Shown here piece by piece: positions 14,155 to 21,522 of a stretch of 21,541 nucleotides of DNA. How positions within the stretch are numbered: the first letter of the stretch is position 1; the number at the start of each line of letters is the position of its first letter. The DNA lies in NCBI GenBank assembly GCA_018260375.1, contig JAGLBF010000006.1:1-21541 (forward strand), in the 5' to 3' direction. Origin of the DNA: Deinococcus sp. Lineage in GTDB: Bacteria > Deinococcota > Deinococci > Deinococcales > Deinococcaceae. The notes under the pieces were generated by a model, which had not been told where the DNA came from, did no database searches, and saw only the letters and a list, made by a program, of their open reading frames with translations. Made by a program: the position numbers and the translations under genes.

Positions 14155-14196
14155 CCAGGTCAGGACTGACCAGGCCAGCAGTGATCAGTCCAGACA
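14152..14196. repeat. 15-bp degenerate tandem repeat starting in the nusB stop
   Basis: TGACCAG, TGACCAG and TGATCAG occur at 14152, 14167 and 14182, each followed by CAG in register, giving three 15-bp units. The first contains the nusB TGA. Confidence 0.7.
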
Positions 14197-14225
14197 AAGG
14201 CCAGCGGGCGTAAGAAAAAGTGTGG

Positions 14226-14291
14226 CATGTAGCGATTATGAAAGCGCAGGCGGCGCCTTTTTTGCTGTAGTGGAATGAAGCGGAATGCGTA
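14226..14291 (+). repeat. Diverged MITE right-half unit
   Basis: GCGCAGGCGGCGCCTTTT, GTGGAAT, AGCGG and the closing GCGTA follow the same order as 11014-11063 of the complete element. GGCGGCGCC followed by six T resembles an intrinsic terminator and lies about 90 bases after nusB, so the relic may end the nusB transcript. Confidence 0.55.
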
Positions 14292-14468
14292 TCACTGCCT
14301 AGCCACGCCAACAGGCGAGTCATTCCAGTGCCCTTTTCGCATACTTATGCACGTATCCTCTGCTGCACACTTCTGGACAAGTCGCGTGTGCTGGGGGCAG
14401 ATTTGCGCTAAAACTCTGGTATATGCGGTGTATAAAGCGGCGCACCCTCTGCCCAGTACCATCAGAGC

Positions 14469-14496
14469 AGTAAGACCAGCAGAGTAAGATCAGCAG
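14469..14496 (+). repeat. Two 14-bp tandem units in the gltB leader
   Basis: AGTAAGACCAGCAG and AGTAAGATCAGCAG (13 of 14) are adjacent about 60 bases before the gltB start. Upstream, 14292-14468 shows TATATG and TATAAA stretches around 14420-14435 that could hold the gltB promoter, without a convincing -35. I recognise no riboswitch. Confidence 0.7.
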
Positions 14497-14540
14497 AGTG
14501 GGGCAAAAACGCGCCGCCCTTTGTACACCCGCAAGGCTTC

Positions 14541-14546
14541 AGGAGG
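14541..14546 (+). promoter_or_regulatory. Consensus Shine-Dalgarno site deciding the gltB start
   Basis: AGGAGG sits eight bases before ATG at 14555. It selects that codon over an in-frame ATG at 14498, which has no ribosome site and would add 19 residues. Confidence 0.85.
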
Positions 14547-14554
14547 CTTTTATC

Positions 14555-17500
14555 ATGACCCAGCAATCTCAAACCGCTCTTTATCAGCCCCAAAGCCTCT
14601 ACCGTCAGGCCGAGCGCAAGCGCTTAGAGCCGCTCTTTCCTGGACTGTTTGACGAACTGGGCCAAGACGCTTGTGGGATCATCGCCAAGATTCGCAAAAC
14701 AGGTGACGCCACTCACGGCAACGTGGTACGCGCCCTTGAAGAACTGGCGCACATGGCCCACCGCTCAGGCGAAGTGCGCGGCGAGGGTGACGGCGCAGGC
14801 ATACAAACCGACATACCGCGCCTGTTGTGGAAGCGCTACCTTGAAGAAGCCCACGCCAATGTGGATGCGTACAGCCCAGACTTTTTTGTGGGGCATTTCT
14901 TTGTGCCGCAGTCTGAGCCTGTGCGCGATCTGCTTGATACCTTGCGGGTACTCAGCAGCAAGCACGGAGTACAAATCGCACTTGAGCGCCAGGGCCAGGT
15001 CTACTCACACGCGCTAGGGCCGATTGCCAAGGTAACTGAGCCGCACTTTGTACAGGTAGCGGGCACGGTGCATGGCGACACGCCCGCCCAGCGCGCAGCG
15101 GCACTGTTCCGGCTAGGAATCGAACTAGAGCAAAGCCGCCCTGTGCATGTGGTGAGCCTGTCCACACACTCGGTGGTGTACAAGGTGCGCGGCAGCGCCG
15201 AACTGTTGCCGCGCTACTACCCCGAACTGAGCCAGCCTGAGTTTACTTCGGTGTGTACCATCGGACACAACAGATACTCCACCAACACCCTGTCTACCTT
15301 TGAGCAGGTGCAGCCCTTTTCTTTGTTGGCACACAACGGCGAAATCAACACCATTGACCGCCTGCGCAAAGAGGGCGTGCAGATGGGCTTGCCCCTCACG
15401 GGCGGCTCAGACAGCCAGGATCTCAACCGCGTGCTTGAGGGCTACATGTACGGGCGCGACATGAGCTTGCTAGAGGCGATAGAAAGCGTGTTTCCGCCTG
15501 TGCTGAGTGAGGTGCGCACCTTTTCGCAGCCGCTGCAAAGTGCCTACATCGGCTTGCGGGGGGGCGGTGGCCCACTGGCACAGGGCCCAGCGGCAATTAT
15601 TTCGCGCGAGGGTGACGAATGCGTATTTTCGGTGGACGCGATGGGCCTGCGGCCTTTGTGGTTTGGCGAAACAGAAAAGGAATACTTTTGGAGCAGCGAG
15701 CGCGGCGTGATTCCGCTGGGCAGCATGGTCATTGACCCGCAGCCCTTTGCACCCGGTGAAAAGATGGTGGCGCACATTCAGCCGCGCCAAGACGAAGCTG
15801 GACAACATCAACCCGGAAAAGACGTTAAACTCTACAGCAACGAAAATGTTCAGCGCCTCACGCTAGAGCGCGTACATGCGGCGGGCTACAACTTTGAGGA
15901 AGCCCACAAGCGCCTGGCAGGCCCCCACATTGAATCTGTAAGCAGCGAGCCTTTGACCCCGATCAGCAAGGCTGAGCGAGCCGCCTACGGCTGGGAGCGC
16001 TGGGACGAAGAATACCTCAAGGCCATCGCCGACAAGGGAGCAGAGCCGATTGCCTCGCTGGGCTATGACGGACAGATGCCTGCACTGCGCGCCAACAAGC
16101 CCAACCTGGCTGAGTTTTTTAAGGAGACGGTGGCGGTGGTCACCAACCCCGCCATTGACCGTGAACGCGAAATAGAGCACTTTTCTACCCGTACCCTGAT
16201 GGGCCAGCGCCCCTTGGCAGGCAGCAGCATAGGCCACAGCATTGACCTATTGACTCCTATTTTGGCCCGCAGTGCCGCCACAGCGCAGAAATACCAAACC
16301 TCTACCCTGGCAAGCCTAGAGGCCGAGTTTCAGACTGTGACGCTACAGCCGCGCCTGAATGCTGACGAAGCCCTACCTGTCGCCCTGCTGCGCCTCAAAG
16401 AAGAAGCGGCTCAGGCGGTGCACAGCGGAGCCGAAGTGCTGATCATTGACGACAAGGGACTGTATGCCAGCGGCGCGGCTGCATTAGATATCGTGCTGGT
16501 GGTGGGCGCACTTGACCGCTACCTCACTGACGAGCGCTTTAGTGACGCACAGCCTCAGGGTGAGCTGCAAGAACTGCGCCAGGGCGTCAGCCTGCGCCGC
16601 CTAAGCAGTTTGGTCGTCTCCAGCGCCCAGGTGCGCAACCTGCACGACGTGATGCTGCTGATTGGCCTGGGGGCCGAAGCGGTGGAGCCTGTCGCCATGT
16701 ACGCCGCCTATACAGGCGACCAGGCCAGTGACGCCGAGGGCAACATTATCGCGGGCCTTACCAAAGGCGTAGAAAAGGTGATGTCCACCATGGGCATTCA
16801 CGAATTGCGCGGCTACGCCCAGATGTTCAGCGCGCTGGGCTTAGGCCTAGACATCACCACTGAACTGGGCACGCGGGGCTTTTGGGGCGCAGAGCGCGGC
16901 TATAGTCTTGCCGATCTAGAGGCCACCCTCAAAAAGCGCCTGACAAACTACCAAGCCGGCTCTGAACTGATTGACCGCGACCAGCGTTTCAACCCCCGGG
17001 TCTTTAAAGCCGCCTTTAGCCTCGCCAACGGTGAAATTACCCCCAACGACTACCAGGCCCGCATTCGCGCCCTTGAACAAGAAATGCCCCTGTCAGCCCG
17101 CCAGCTGCTTGAGATCAATCCGCCCGCAGAGCGCGAGGACATTGACCCTGACAGTGTAGATCTGGCGGTGGGGGGCCACAGCCTACCCTTTGTCATTTCA
17201 GCGATGAGCTTTGGATCGCAGGGGGAAACGGCCTTCCGGTCATATGTGGAGGCCGCCAAACGGCTGAATATCATGGCGATGAACGGCGAAGGCGGCGAGA
17301 TACCCAGCATGCTCGGTCACTACAACCACTGGCGCGGGCAGCAGGTGGCCTCGGGCCGCTTTGGGGTCAGCAGCGTGATGCTCAACTCGGCGCACGTTAT
17401 TGAAATTAAGGTGGGGCAAGGAGCCAAACCCGGCGAAGGTGGGCACTTGCCAGGCAAAAAGGTAAGCGCCAAAGTCGCTGCCGCCCGCCATGCTTCGCAG

Positions 17501-19153
17501 GGTGTAGACCTCATTTCGCCCAGCAACAACCACGACGTATACAGCATTGAAGACCTGGCGCAGCTTATTGAAGAGCTGAAGACCATCAACCCCAATGCCA
17601 AAATCGGCGTGAAAATTCCTGTGACGCCTGGGGTCGGTACCATTGCGCTGGGCGTTGCCAAGGCGGGGGCGCACATCATCACCCTGTCGGGCTTTGAGGG
17701 CGGCACGGGAGCAGCACGCAGCCACGCCCTTAAATACGCAGGCTTGCCGGTAGAGTTCGGCATTCGGCGCGCTCACCGCATGCTGATTGCAGCTGGGCTG
17801 CGCGACAAGGTAGAGCTTTGGGCTGACGGCGGCCTCAAGACCGCGCTGGATGTGGTGCGTATGGTGGCACTGGGAGCCAACCGCGTGGGCTTTGGCACGC
17901 TCAGCATGGTCGCCATTGGCTGCACCATCTGTAGAGGCTGCCAGCTGGATACCTGTCATGTGGGCATCACCACTCAGGTAGAAACCGAAGAAGAAGCCAA
18001 GGCGCACGGCTTTAAGCGCTTTGTGCCGCGCGTACTACCCAACGAGATTGACCGCCTGAGTGCCTTTTACAGCGGCCTGGCGGCGGAGCTGCGTGTGCTG
18101 GTCGCTGAGCTAGGCCTGAGTAGCTTGCAAGACCTGGTGGGCCGCACCGAGTTTCTGAAGGGTGAAAGTGACACGCTCGACCTTCATGAACTGCTGAGCG
18201 CAGTAGAGCAGCCCAACACGGTGTACACGGGCGAAGCCAACCACCGCCGCATTATTCATAAACCGCTGAACTACATGACCCGCATGGTGTCTGAGTGGGT
18301 CACCGGGGCCATAGAAGATGAGGACGAGAAAGATGTGGTGTACCGTGACGGCCCCGTGGCCAGCGCTGAACGCGCACTTGGTACGCACCTCGTAGGCGCA
18401 CTCACCCGCGAGCCACGCCTGAGCAAGCAGGCCAAGCGCCTGACCCTGCATTTTGAAGCAGGCAGCATTCCGGGCAACGGGTTGGGGGCCTTTAATCACG
18501 CACCTGTAGAAATACAGGTAGACGGCGGCGCACAAGACGGCGTGGGTAAAAGTGCGCTGGGCGGGCGTATAACCATCCTCAAGGGCCGCAACCACCAGGG
18601 CAAGCGGGTAGATGGCTCGGTGGGTAAAAGCTTTGCTTACGGCGCTATTGGGGGACGCTTTTTGGTACAGGGCAATGCTGACAGCCGCTTTTGTGTCAGG
18701 CTGTCGGGTGCAGACGTGGTGCTGGGCGGCGAACTACGCGCCAAAGTAGACGACTCGCTGGGCGCACTCGCTACCCGCGCCAACGCCAAAGGGTACGCCT
18801 TTGAGTACATGACGGCTGGGCGTGCCGTTGTAGTCGGCGACGCTGGCCCCTGGATATGCTCAGGCATGTCGGGCGGGGTGGTGTACCTGCGCTACGCCCC
18901 CGACCAGGGACTGGACGACGAAGCGCTGCACCGCCGCCTTGCCAAAGGCAGCAGCGTACACATCAGGCCGCTGAATGACCAGGGCGTAGACGACCTGCGC
19001 GAACTGCTGAGCGACTACCACACCGCTCTGTTACGCAGCGAACAGCCCCAGGCCGCCCGCAACATCGCCGCGCTGCTGGTAGACCCCTCGGCGCACTTCC
19101 GCATGGTGATGCCCGCCGCGCAAATGGTAGACCAGAGCGTCGCCACAGAGTAG
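14555..19153 (+). CDS. gltB: Glutamate synthase large subunit
   Basis: This 1532-aa enzyme transfers the glutamine amide to 2-oxoglutarate, giving glutamate. Residues 1-39 are a propeptide. Cys40 in QDACGIIAKIRKTG is the N-terminal nucleophile of the class II amidotransferase domain, supported by GHNRYSTNT and LLAHNGEINT. A central domain follows, then the FMN/synthase barrel (GQGAKPGEGGHLPGKK, LSGFEGGTGA, ADGGLKTALDVVRMVALGA). The 3Fe-4S cluster ligands are Cys1123, Cys1129 and Cys1134, with an extra Cys1126 between them. The GXGXG beta-helix (about 1290-1500) closes the protein. No small subunit gltD lies in the window, so the reductant (NADPH via GltD, or ferredoxin) cannot be decided. The leader is long (from 14155), unlike the leaderless neighbours. 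Confidence 0.95.
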   Translation: MTQQSQTALYQPQSLYRQAERKRLEPLFPGLFDELGQDACGIIAKIRKTGDATHGNVVRALEELAHMAHRSGEVRGEGDGAGIQTDIPRLLWKRYLEEAHANVDAYSPDFFVGHFFVPQSEPVRDLLDTLRVLSSKHGVQIALERQGQVYSHALGPIAKVTEPHFVQVAGTVHGDTPAQRAAALFRLGIELEQSRPVHVVSLSTHSVVYKVRGSAELLPRYYPELSQPEFTSVCTIGHNRYSTNTLSTFEQVQPFSLLAHNGEINTIDRLRKEGVQMGLPLTGGSDSQDLNRVLEGYMYGRDMSLLEAIESVFPPVLSEVRTFSQPLQSAYIGLRGGGGPLAQGPAAIISREGDECVFSVDAMGLRPLWFGETEKEYFWSSERGVIPLGSMVIDPQPFAPGEKMVAHIQPRQDEAGQHQPGKDVKLYSNENVQRLTLERVHAAGYNFEEAHKRLAGPHIESVSSEPLTPISKAERAAYGWERWDEEYLKAIADKGAEPIASLGYDGQMPALRANKPNLAEFFKETVAVVTNPAIDREREIEHFSTRTLMGQRPLAGSSIGHSIDLLTPILARSAATAQKYQTSTLASLEAEFQTVTLQPRLNADEALPVALLRLKEEAAQAVHSGAEVLIIDDKGLYASGAAALDIVLVVGALDRYLTDERFSDAQPQGELQELRQGVSLRRLSSLVVSSAQVRNLHDVMLLIGLGAEAVEPVAMYAAYTGDQASDAEGNIIAGLTKGVEKVMSTMGIHELRGYAQMFSALGLGLDITTELGTRGFWGAERGYSLADLEATLKKRLTNYQAGSELIDRDQRFNPRVFKAAFSLANGEITPNDYQARIRALEQEMPLSARQLLEINPPAEREDIDPDSVDLAVGGHSLPFVISAMSFGSQGETAFRSYVEAAKRLNIMAMNGEGGEIPSMLGHYNHWRGQQVASGRFGVSSVMLNSAHVIEIKVGQGAKPGEGGHLPGKKVSAKVAAARHASQGVDLISPSNNHDVYSIEDLAQLIEELKTINPNAKIGVKIPVTPGVGTIALGVAKAGAHIITLSGFEGGTGAARSHALKYAGLPVEFGIRRAHRMLIAAGLRDKVELWADGGLKTALDVVRMVALGANRVGFGTLSMVAIGCTICRGCQLDTCHVGITTQVETEEEAKAHGFKRFVPRVLPNEIDRLSAFYSGLAAELRVLVAELGLSSLQDLVGRTEFLKGESDTLDLHELLSAVEQPNTVYTGEANHRRIIHKPLNYMTRMVSEWVTGAIEDEDEKDVVYRDGPVASAERALGTHLVGALTREPRLSKQAKRLTLHFEAGSIPGNGLGAFNHAPVEIQVDGGAQDGVGKSALGGRITILKGRNHQGKRVDGSVGKSFAYGAIGGRFLVQGNADSRFCVRLSGADVVLGGELRAKVDDSLGALATRANAKGYAFEYMTAGRAVVVGDAGPWICSGMSGGVVYLRYAPDQGLDDEALHRRLAKGSSVHIRPLNDQGVDDLRELLSDYHTALLRSEQPQAARNIAALLVDPSAHFRMVMPAAQMVDQSVATE

Positions 19154-19205
19154 TTTCGCCGCAGAAGAATAAACAGCCACATAAATAGACGAATAAACAG
19201 TCAAA

Positions 19206-19278
19206 TAATACGGGTTTTCCCACTCGTGTCCGCTCGGATTAAGTCAGGTCATCTCTGATTTAATCCGCCTGCGTATAA
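19206..19278 (-). repeat. Short complete MITE-like element with TAA duplication
   Basis: The element is 19209-19275 (67 bp), TACGGG to GCGTA on the plus strand, flanked by TAA at 19206-19208 and 19276-19278. Read on the minus strand it carries the GAGTGGGAAAA block and a 12-bp hairpin (19236-19266) with one mismatch. The hairpin occupies the position of the GATTGATTC hairpin of the longer copies but has different bases. It lies 52 bases after gltB. Confidence 0.75.
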
Positions 19279-19343
19279 GGAGAGCGCTGAGGTGGCCTGC
19301 GTCGCAACCAGGGCGACTTTAGCAACCAACGGCTCCTCACGGC

Positions 19344-19371
19344 TTGCGCTGGTCCGTACACCATTTACACT
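19344..19371 (+). promoter_or_regulatory. Promoter of the PPK2 gene
   Basis: TTGCGC (19344-19349), a 16-bp spacer and TACACT (19366-19371) lead to ATG at 19377 after five bases. This again fits leaderless initiation. Confidence 0.5.
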
Positions 19372-19376
19372 GAGGC

Positions 19377-20219
19377 ATGACTATTTCCCCTATTGACCTC
19401 AGCGAGTACCGCGTAGACGTACAACGTGCCAAACAGGGCGTACGCCTGAGCGACTGGCCCACCAAAGCAGGCGACAAAGAAAAGCGCGACGAAACCGAAC
19501 AGGAAACCGCCGAGTTGCAAAACCAGTTGAGCGAGTGGCAAGAAAAACTGTATGCCGAGGGCCAACAAAGCCTGCTGTTGATACTGCAAGCCCGTGACGC
19601 TGGCGGCAAAGACAGCACGGTAAAGCATGTGCTGGCGGGTGTAAACCCCCAGGGCATTATCGTGACCAGTTTTAAGGTGCCGAGTGATATTGAGCAAAAG
19701 CACGACTTTTTGTGGCGCGTCCACCCCCACGCACCCGCTACGGGCATGATGGCAGTGTTTAACCGCTCGCACTACGAAGAAGTGTTGGTGACGCGGGTAC
19801 ACGGGCAGGTAAGCGGCGGACAGGCCCAGCACCACTTTGCCCACATTCGTGCCTTTGAAGCGCTACTGCACGACAAAGGCACGCGTATTCTCAAGGTGTA
19901 TCTGCACATCAGCCCCGAAGAGCAAAAAGAGCGCCTGCTTGAGCGTGTACAAAAGCCTGAAAAGCACTGGAAATTCAATATCGGCGACCTAGACGAGCGC
20001 GCCCACTGGAAAGACTACACCCGCTATTACCAGGAAATGATGGAAGCCACCAGCACCGACATCGCTCCCTGGTATGTCATTCCCGCTGACCAAAAATGGT
20101 ACCGTGACCGCCTCATCTCACAACTACTGGTAGACACGTTGGCAGAGATGAACCCCCAGTTTCCTGCCGGCGACTTTGACCCCAGCCAGGTTGTGATAGA
20201 TGATACGGATTCCGATTGA
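19377..20219 (+). CDS. ppk2: Polyphosphate kinase 2 family protein
   Basis: The 280-aa PPK2 enzyme phosphorylates nucleotides (AMP or NDP) using polyphosphate, or the reverse. The Walker A-like DAGGKDST (74-81), KHVLAGVNPQGIIVTSFKVPS and the lid/Walker B area MAVFNRSHYEEVLVTRVHG are diagnostic. WKFNIGDLDERAHWKDY and WYVIPADQKWYRDRL mark the C-terminal part. A charged, glutamine-rich helix (31-60) precedes the core. The start follows TACACT. The last codons (TDSD) and the stop lie inside the MITE at 20204. The catalytic core ends well before, so activity should be intact. Nucleotide preference (AMP versus ADP) cannot be set from sequence alone. Confidence 0.93.
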   Translation: MTISPIDLSEYRVDVQRAKQGVRLSDWPTKAGDKEKRDETEQETAELQNQLSEWQEKLYAEGQQSLLLILQARDAGGKDSTVKHVLAGVNPQGIIVTSFKVPSDIEQKHDFLWRVHPHAPATGMMAVFNRSHYEEVLVTRVHGQVSGGQAQHHFAHIRAFEALLHDKGTRILKVYLHISPEEQKERLLERVQKPEKHWKFNIGDLDERAHWKDYTRYYQEMMEATSTDIAPWYVIPADQKWYRDRLISQLLVDTLAEMNPQFPAGDFDPSQVVIDDTDSD

Positions 20220-20339
20220 TTTGGTGTACTTCCGAATCAATTAGGGCGGATGCGAGTGGGAACAGCATACGGACTGTGCGGTATGGAGCCGCAGGCGGCG
20301 CTTTTCCGACTGTGGTGGAATTTAGCGCAGTCCGTATGA
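20201..20339 (+). repeat. Complete MITE-like element with TGA duplication, inserted in the PPK2 3' end
   Basis: The element is 20204-20336 (133 bp), TACGGATTCC to GCAGTCCGTA, with TGA at 20201-20203 and 20337-20339. Its right part is almost the same as 10994-11063 (a single-base length difference at AGCG/AGCGG). An inner pair ATACGGACTGTGC / GCGCAGTCCGTAT forms its own inverted ends, so the right half looks like a separate unit. The stop codon of PPK2 (20217-20219) is inside it. Confidence 0.88.
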
Positions 20340-20352
20340 CCTGAAAAGCTGA

Positions 20353-20445
20353 CACGGACTGCGCTCCATTCCAGCACCGTCAGGAAGGCACAATGAGAAA
20401 CAACCTGATTGAACCTTGTTGAAAGGGTGATGACAGAAGGCCAGC
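20353..20445 (-). repeat. Family-2 dispersed repeat copy
   Basis: Read on the minus strand, GGCCTTCTGTCATCACC then TTTCAACAAGGTTCAA matches 21413-21446 closely. On the plus strand, ACGGACTGCGCTCCATTCC and then AGCACCGTCAGGAAGGC resembles blocks at 21223 and 2729. The remaining 20446-20544 shows no gene; a weak TAACGT at about 20513 may be the PAP2 promoter. Confidence 0.5.
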
Positions 20446-20544
20446 AAGAGGAAAAATAAGCGCTCAAGTGTGTGGATGTGTGGACAGGCTGTTCCTCAGC
20501 TGCCTTTCAGCCTAACGTGACCTGGCTCTGACACACTGGCGGTT

Positions 20545-21219
20545 ATGTTTTTACGCACTATCACCCGCAACCAAAACCTGATGAACGTGCTGATCAAGCT
20601 CTTTTTGGGGGTGCTGCTGCCACTGCTGATTTTTGGGGAAATCGCAGAAGACCTTTTAGAAAAGGAGCGCTTTGCCTTTGAAACGCCTTTTTTGCTGGCA
20701 CTACATGCCAACGCCACGCCCGCAACGGATAGGTTAGCGCTGCTGATCAGCACGGTGGGCGGAGCAAGTATCATCGCTCCTGTCAGCCTCTTGATACTTG
20801 CCGTGTTGTGGATGTATCAGCGCAGATCGGCGCTCTTTTTTGGGGTGGCAGTGGCGGGCGCGGCGTTGATGAACCTGCTGCTCAAATTCGCCTTTCAGCG
20901 CCCCCGCCCTGAGCTGTGGCCCCGCCTGGTACACGAAACCGACGCCAGTTTTCCCAGTGGGCACAGTATGTACTCAGCGGCCTTTGTCACTGCCATTATT
21001 CTGCTGCTATGGCACACCCGTTACCGCTACCTCGCCCTGGTGCTGGGGGTATTTTTTAGCTTCAGTGTAGGGTGGTCAAGGCTTTACCTGGGCGTACACT
21101 ACCCTACTGACGTGCTGTGCGGCTGGCTGGCTGGCTTTTCGTGGGTGATGGGGACGCGCCTACTCATACCGCGCCCACCGCAAGAGTCACCCGTGAACAG
21201 CCAGCTACAGGATGTGTGA
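20545..21219 (+). CDS. PAP2-family membrane phosphatase
   Basis: The 224-aa polytopic membrane protein has all three motifs of the PAP2 acid-phosphatase superfamily: KFAFQRPRP (Lys114, Arg121-Pro122), PSGHS (137-141) and SRLYLGVHYPTD (Ser178, Arg179, His185, Asp189). Hydrophobic segments lie near 15-32, 66-90, 96-113, 144-156, 162-176 and 190-208. Such enzymes dephosphorylate lipid phosphates such as phosphatidic acid, PGP or undecaprenyl pyrophosphate at the membrane surface. Which one applies here is unknown. ATG at 20545 lacks both a Shine-Dalgarno sequence and a clear -10 box. A later start would lose the first helix. It is monocistronic, and its stop overlaps a hairpin. Confidence 0.92.
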   Translation: MFLRTITRNQNLMNVLIKLFLGVLLPLLIFGEIAEDLLEKERFAFETPFLLALHANATPATDRLALLISTVGGASIIAPVSLLILAVLWMYQRRSALFFGVAVAGAALMNLLLKFAFQRPRPELWPRLVHETDASFPSGHSMYSAAFVTAIILLLWHTRYRYLALVLGVFFSFSVGWSRLYLGVHYPTDVLCGWLAGFSWVMGTRLLIPRPPQESPVNSQLQDV

Positions 21220-21254
21220 TAACGACTGCGCTCCATTGCTGCACAGTCGTTATC
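21218..21254. terminator. Perfect 11-bp inverted repeat at the PAP2 stop
   Basis: GATAACGACTG and CAGTCGTTATC are exact inverted copies around a 15-base loop, beginning in the TGA stop. There is no T-run, so it may be a terminator, an mRNA 3' hairpin, or a small repeat (the loop starts CGCTCCATT as at 20362). Confidence 0.45.
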
Positions 21255-21272
21255 AACACAGTTAGGGCAACA

Positions 21273-21322
21273 CCAGTATGGAAGTACAGTCAGGAAAGCC
21301 ACCACCTGTACTTCCATACTGG
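21273..21322. repeat. Perfect 17-bp inverted repeat with 16-nt loop
   Basis: CCAGTATGGAAGTACAG (21273-21289) is exactly complementary to CTGTACTTCCATACTGG (21306-21322). It is the longest perfect hairpin that I found in the window. It lies 54 bases after PAP2 and immediately before another MITE-family copy, with no coding potential. Confidence 0.85.
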
Positions 21323-21326
21323 GGAA

Positions 21327-21397
21327 CCCGTATCTTTTCCCACTTGCATCCGCCCTCATTCAATCAGAAACGGCCCAGTTGTATCGGAACCCTTATC
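21327..21397 (-). repeat. MITE-family copy (diverged)
   Basis: On the minus strand it reads GGGTTCCGAT ... CTGATTGAATGAGGGCGGAT, then GCAAGTGGGAAAAGATACGGG, in the family order. It has lost the first arm of the central hairpin. Clear target duplications are not visible. Confidence 0.65.
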
Positions 21398-21407
21398 ATC
21401 AATACTA

Positions 21408-21460
21408 CCGCTGGCCTTCTTTGATCACCTTTTCAACAAGGTGCAAGTCAGAATCCGCAT
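21408..21460 (+). repeat. Family-2 dispersed repeat copy
   Basis: CTGGCCTTCTTTGATCACC and TTTTCAACAAGGTGCAAGTC correspond to the minus strand of 20409-20446 and to 2828-2862. A small hairpin ACCTT/AAGGT is formed inside it. Confidence 0.55.
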
Positions 21461-21522
21461 GGGGTACTGGGTACTGGGCGGGAGGTACTGGGCTATAGGG
21501 CACTGAGTTATAGGGTAGTGGG
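21461..21522 (+). other. G-run cluster with G-quadruplex motif
   Basis: Four runs of at least three G with loops TACT, TACT and C (21461-21482) satisfy the standard G3+N1-7 quadruplex rule. Four more GGG runs (21490, 21498, 21513, 21520) follow with loops of 5, 12 and 4. The cluster is built of imperfect GGGTACTG / TATAGGG repeats. No gene is visible from 21220 to the window end. Confidence 0.7.

Noticed and set aside
14292..14540. Riboswitch or attenuator in the long gltB leader
   Set aside because: I could not find a convincing conserved core, leader peptide or alternative terminator hairpin, only A+T-rich promoter-like stretches and short tandem repeats.
17240..18007. Minus-strand open frame of 255 codons inside gltB
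   Set aside because: It is antisense to the FMN domain of glutamate synthase, with no family signature.
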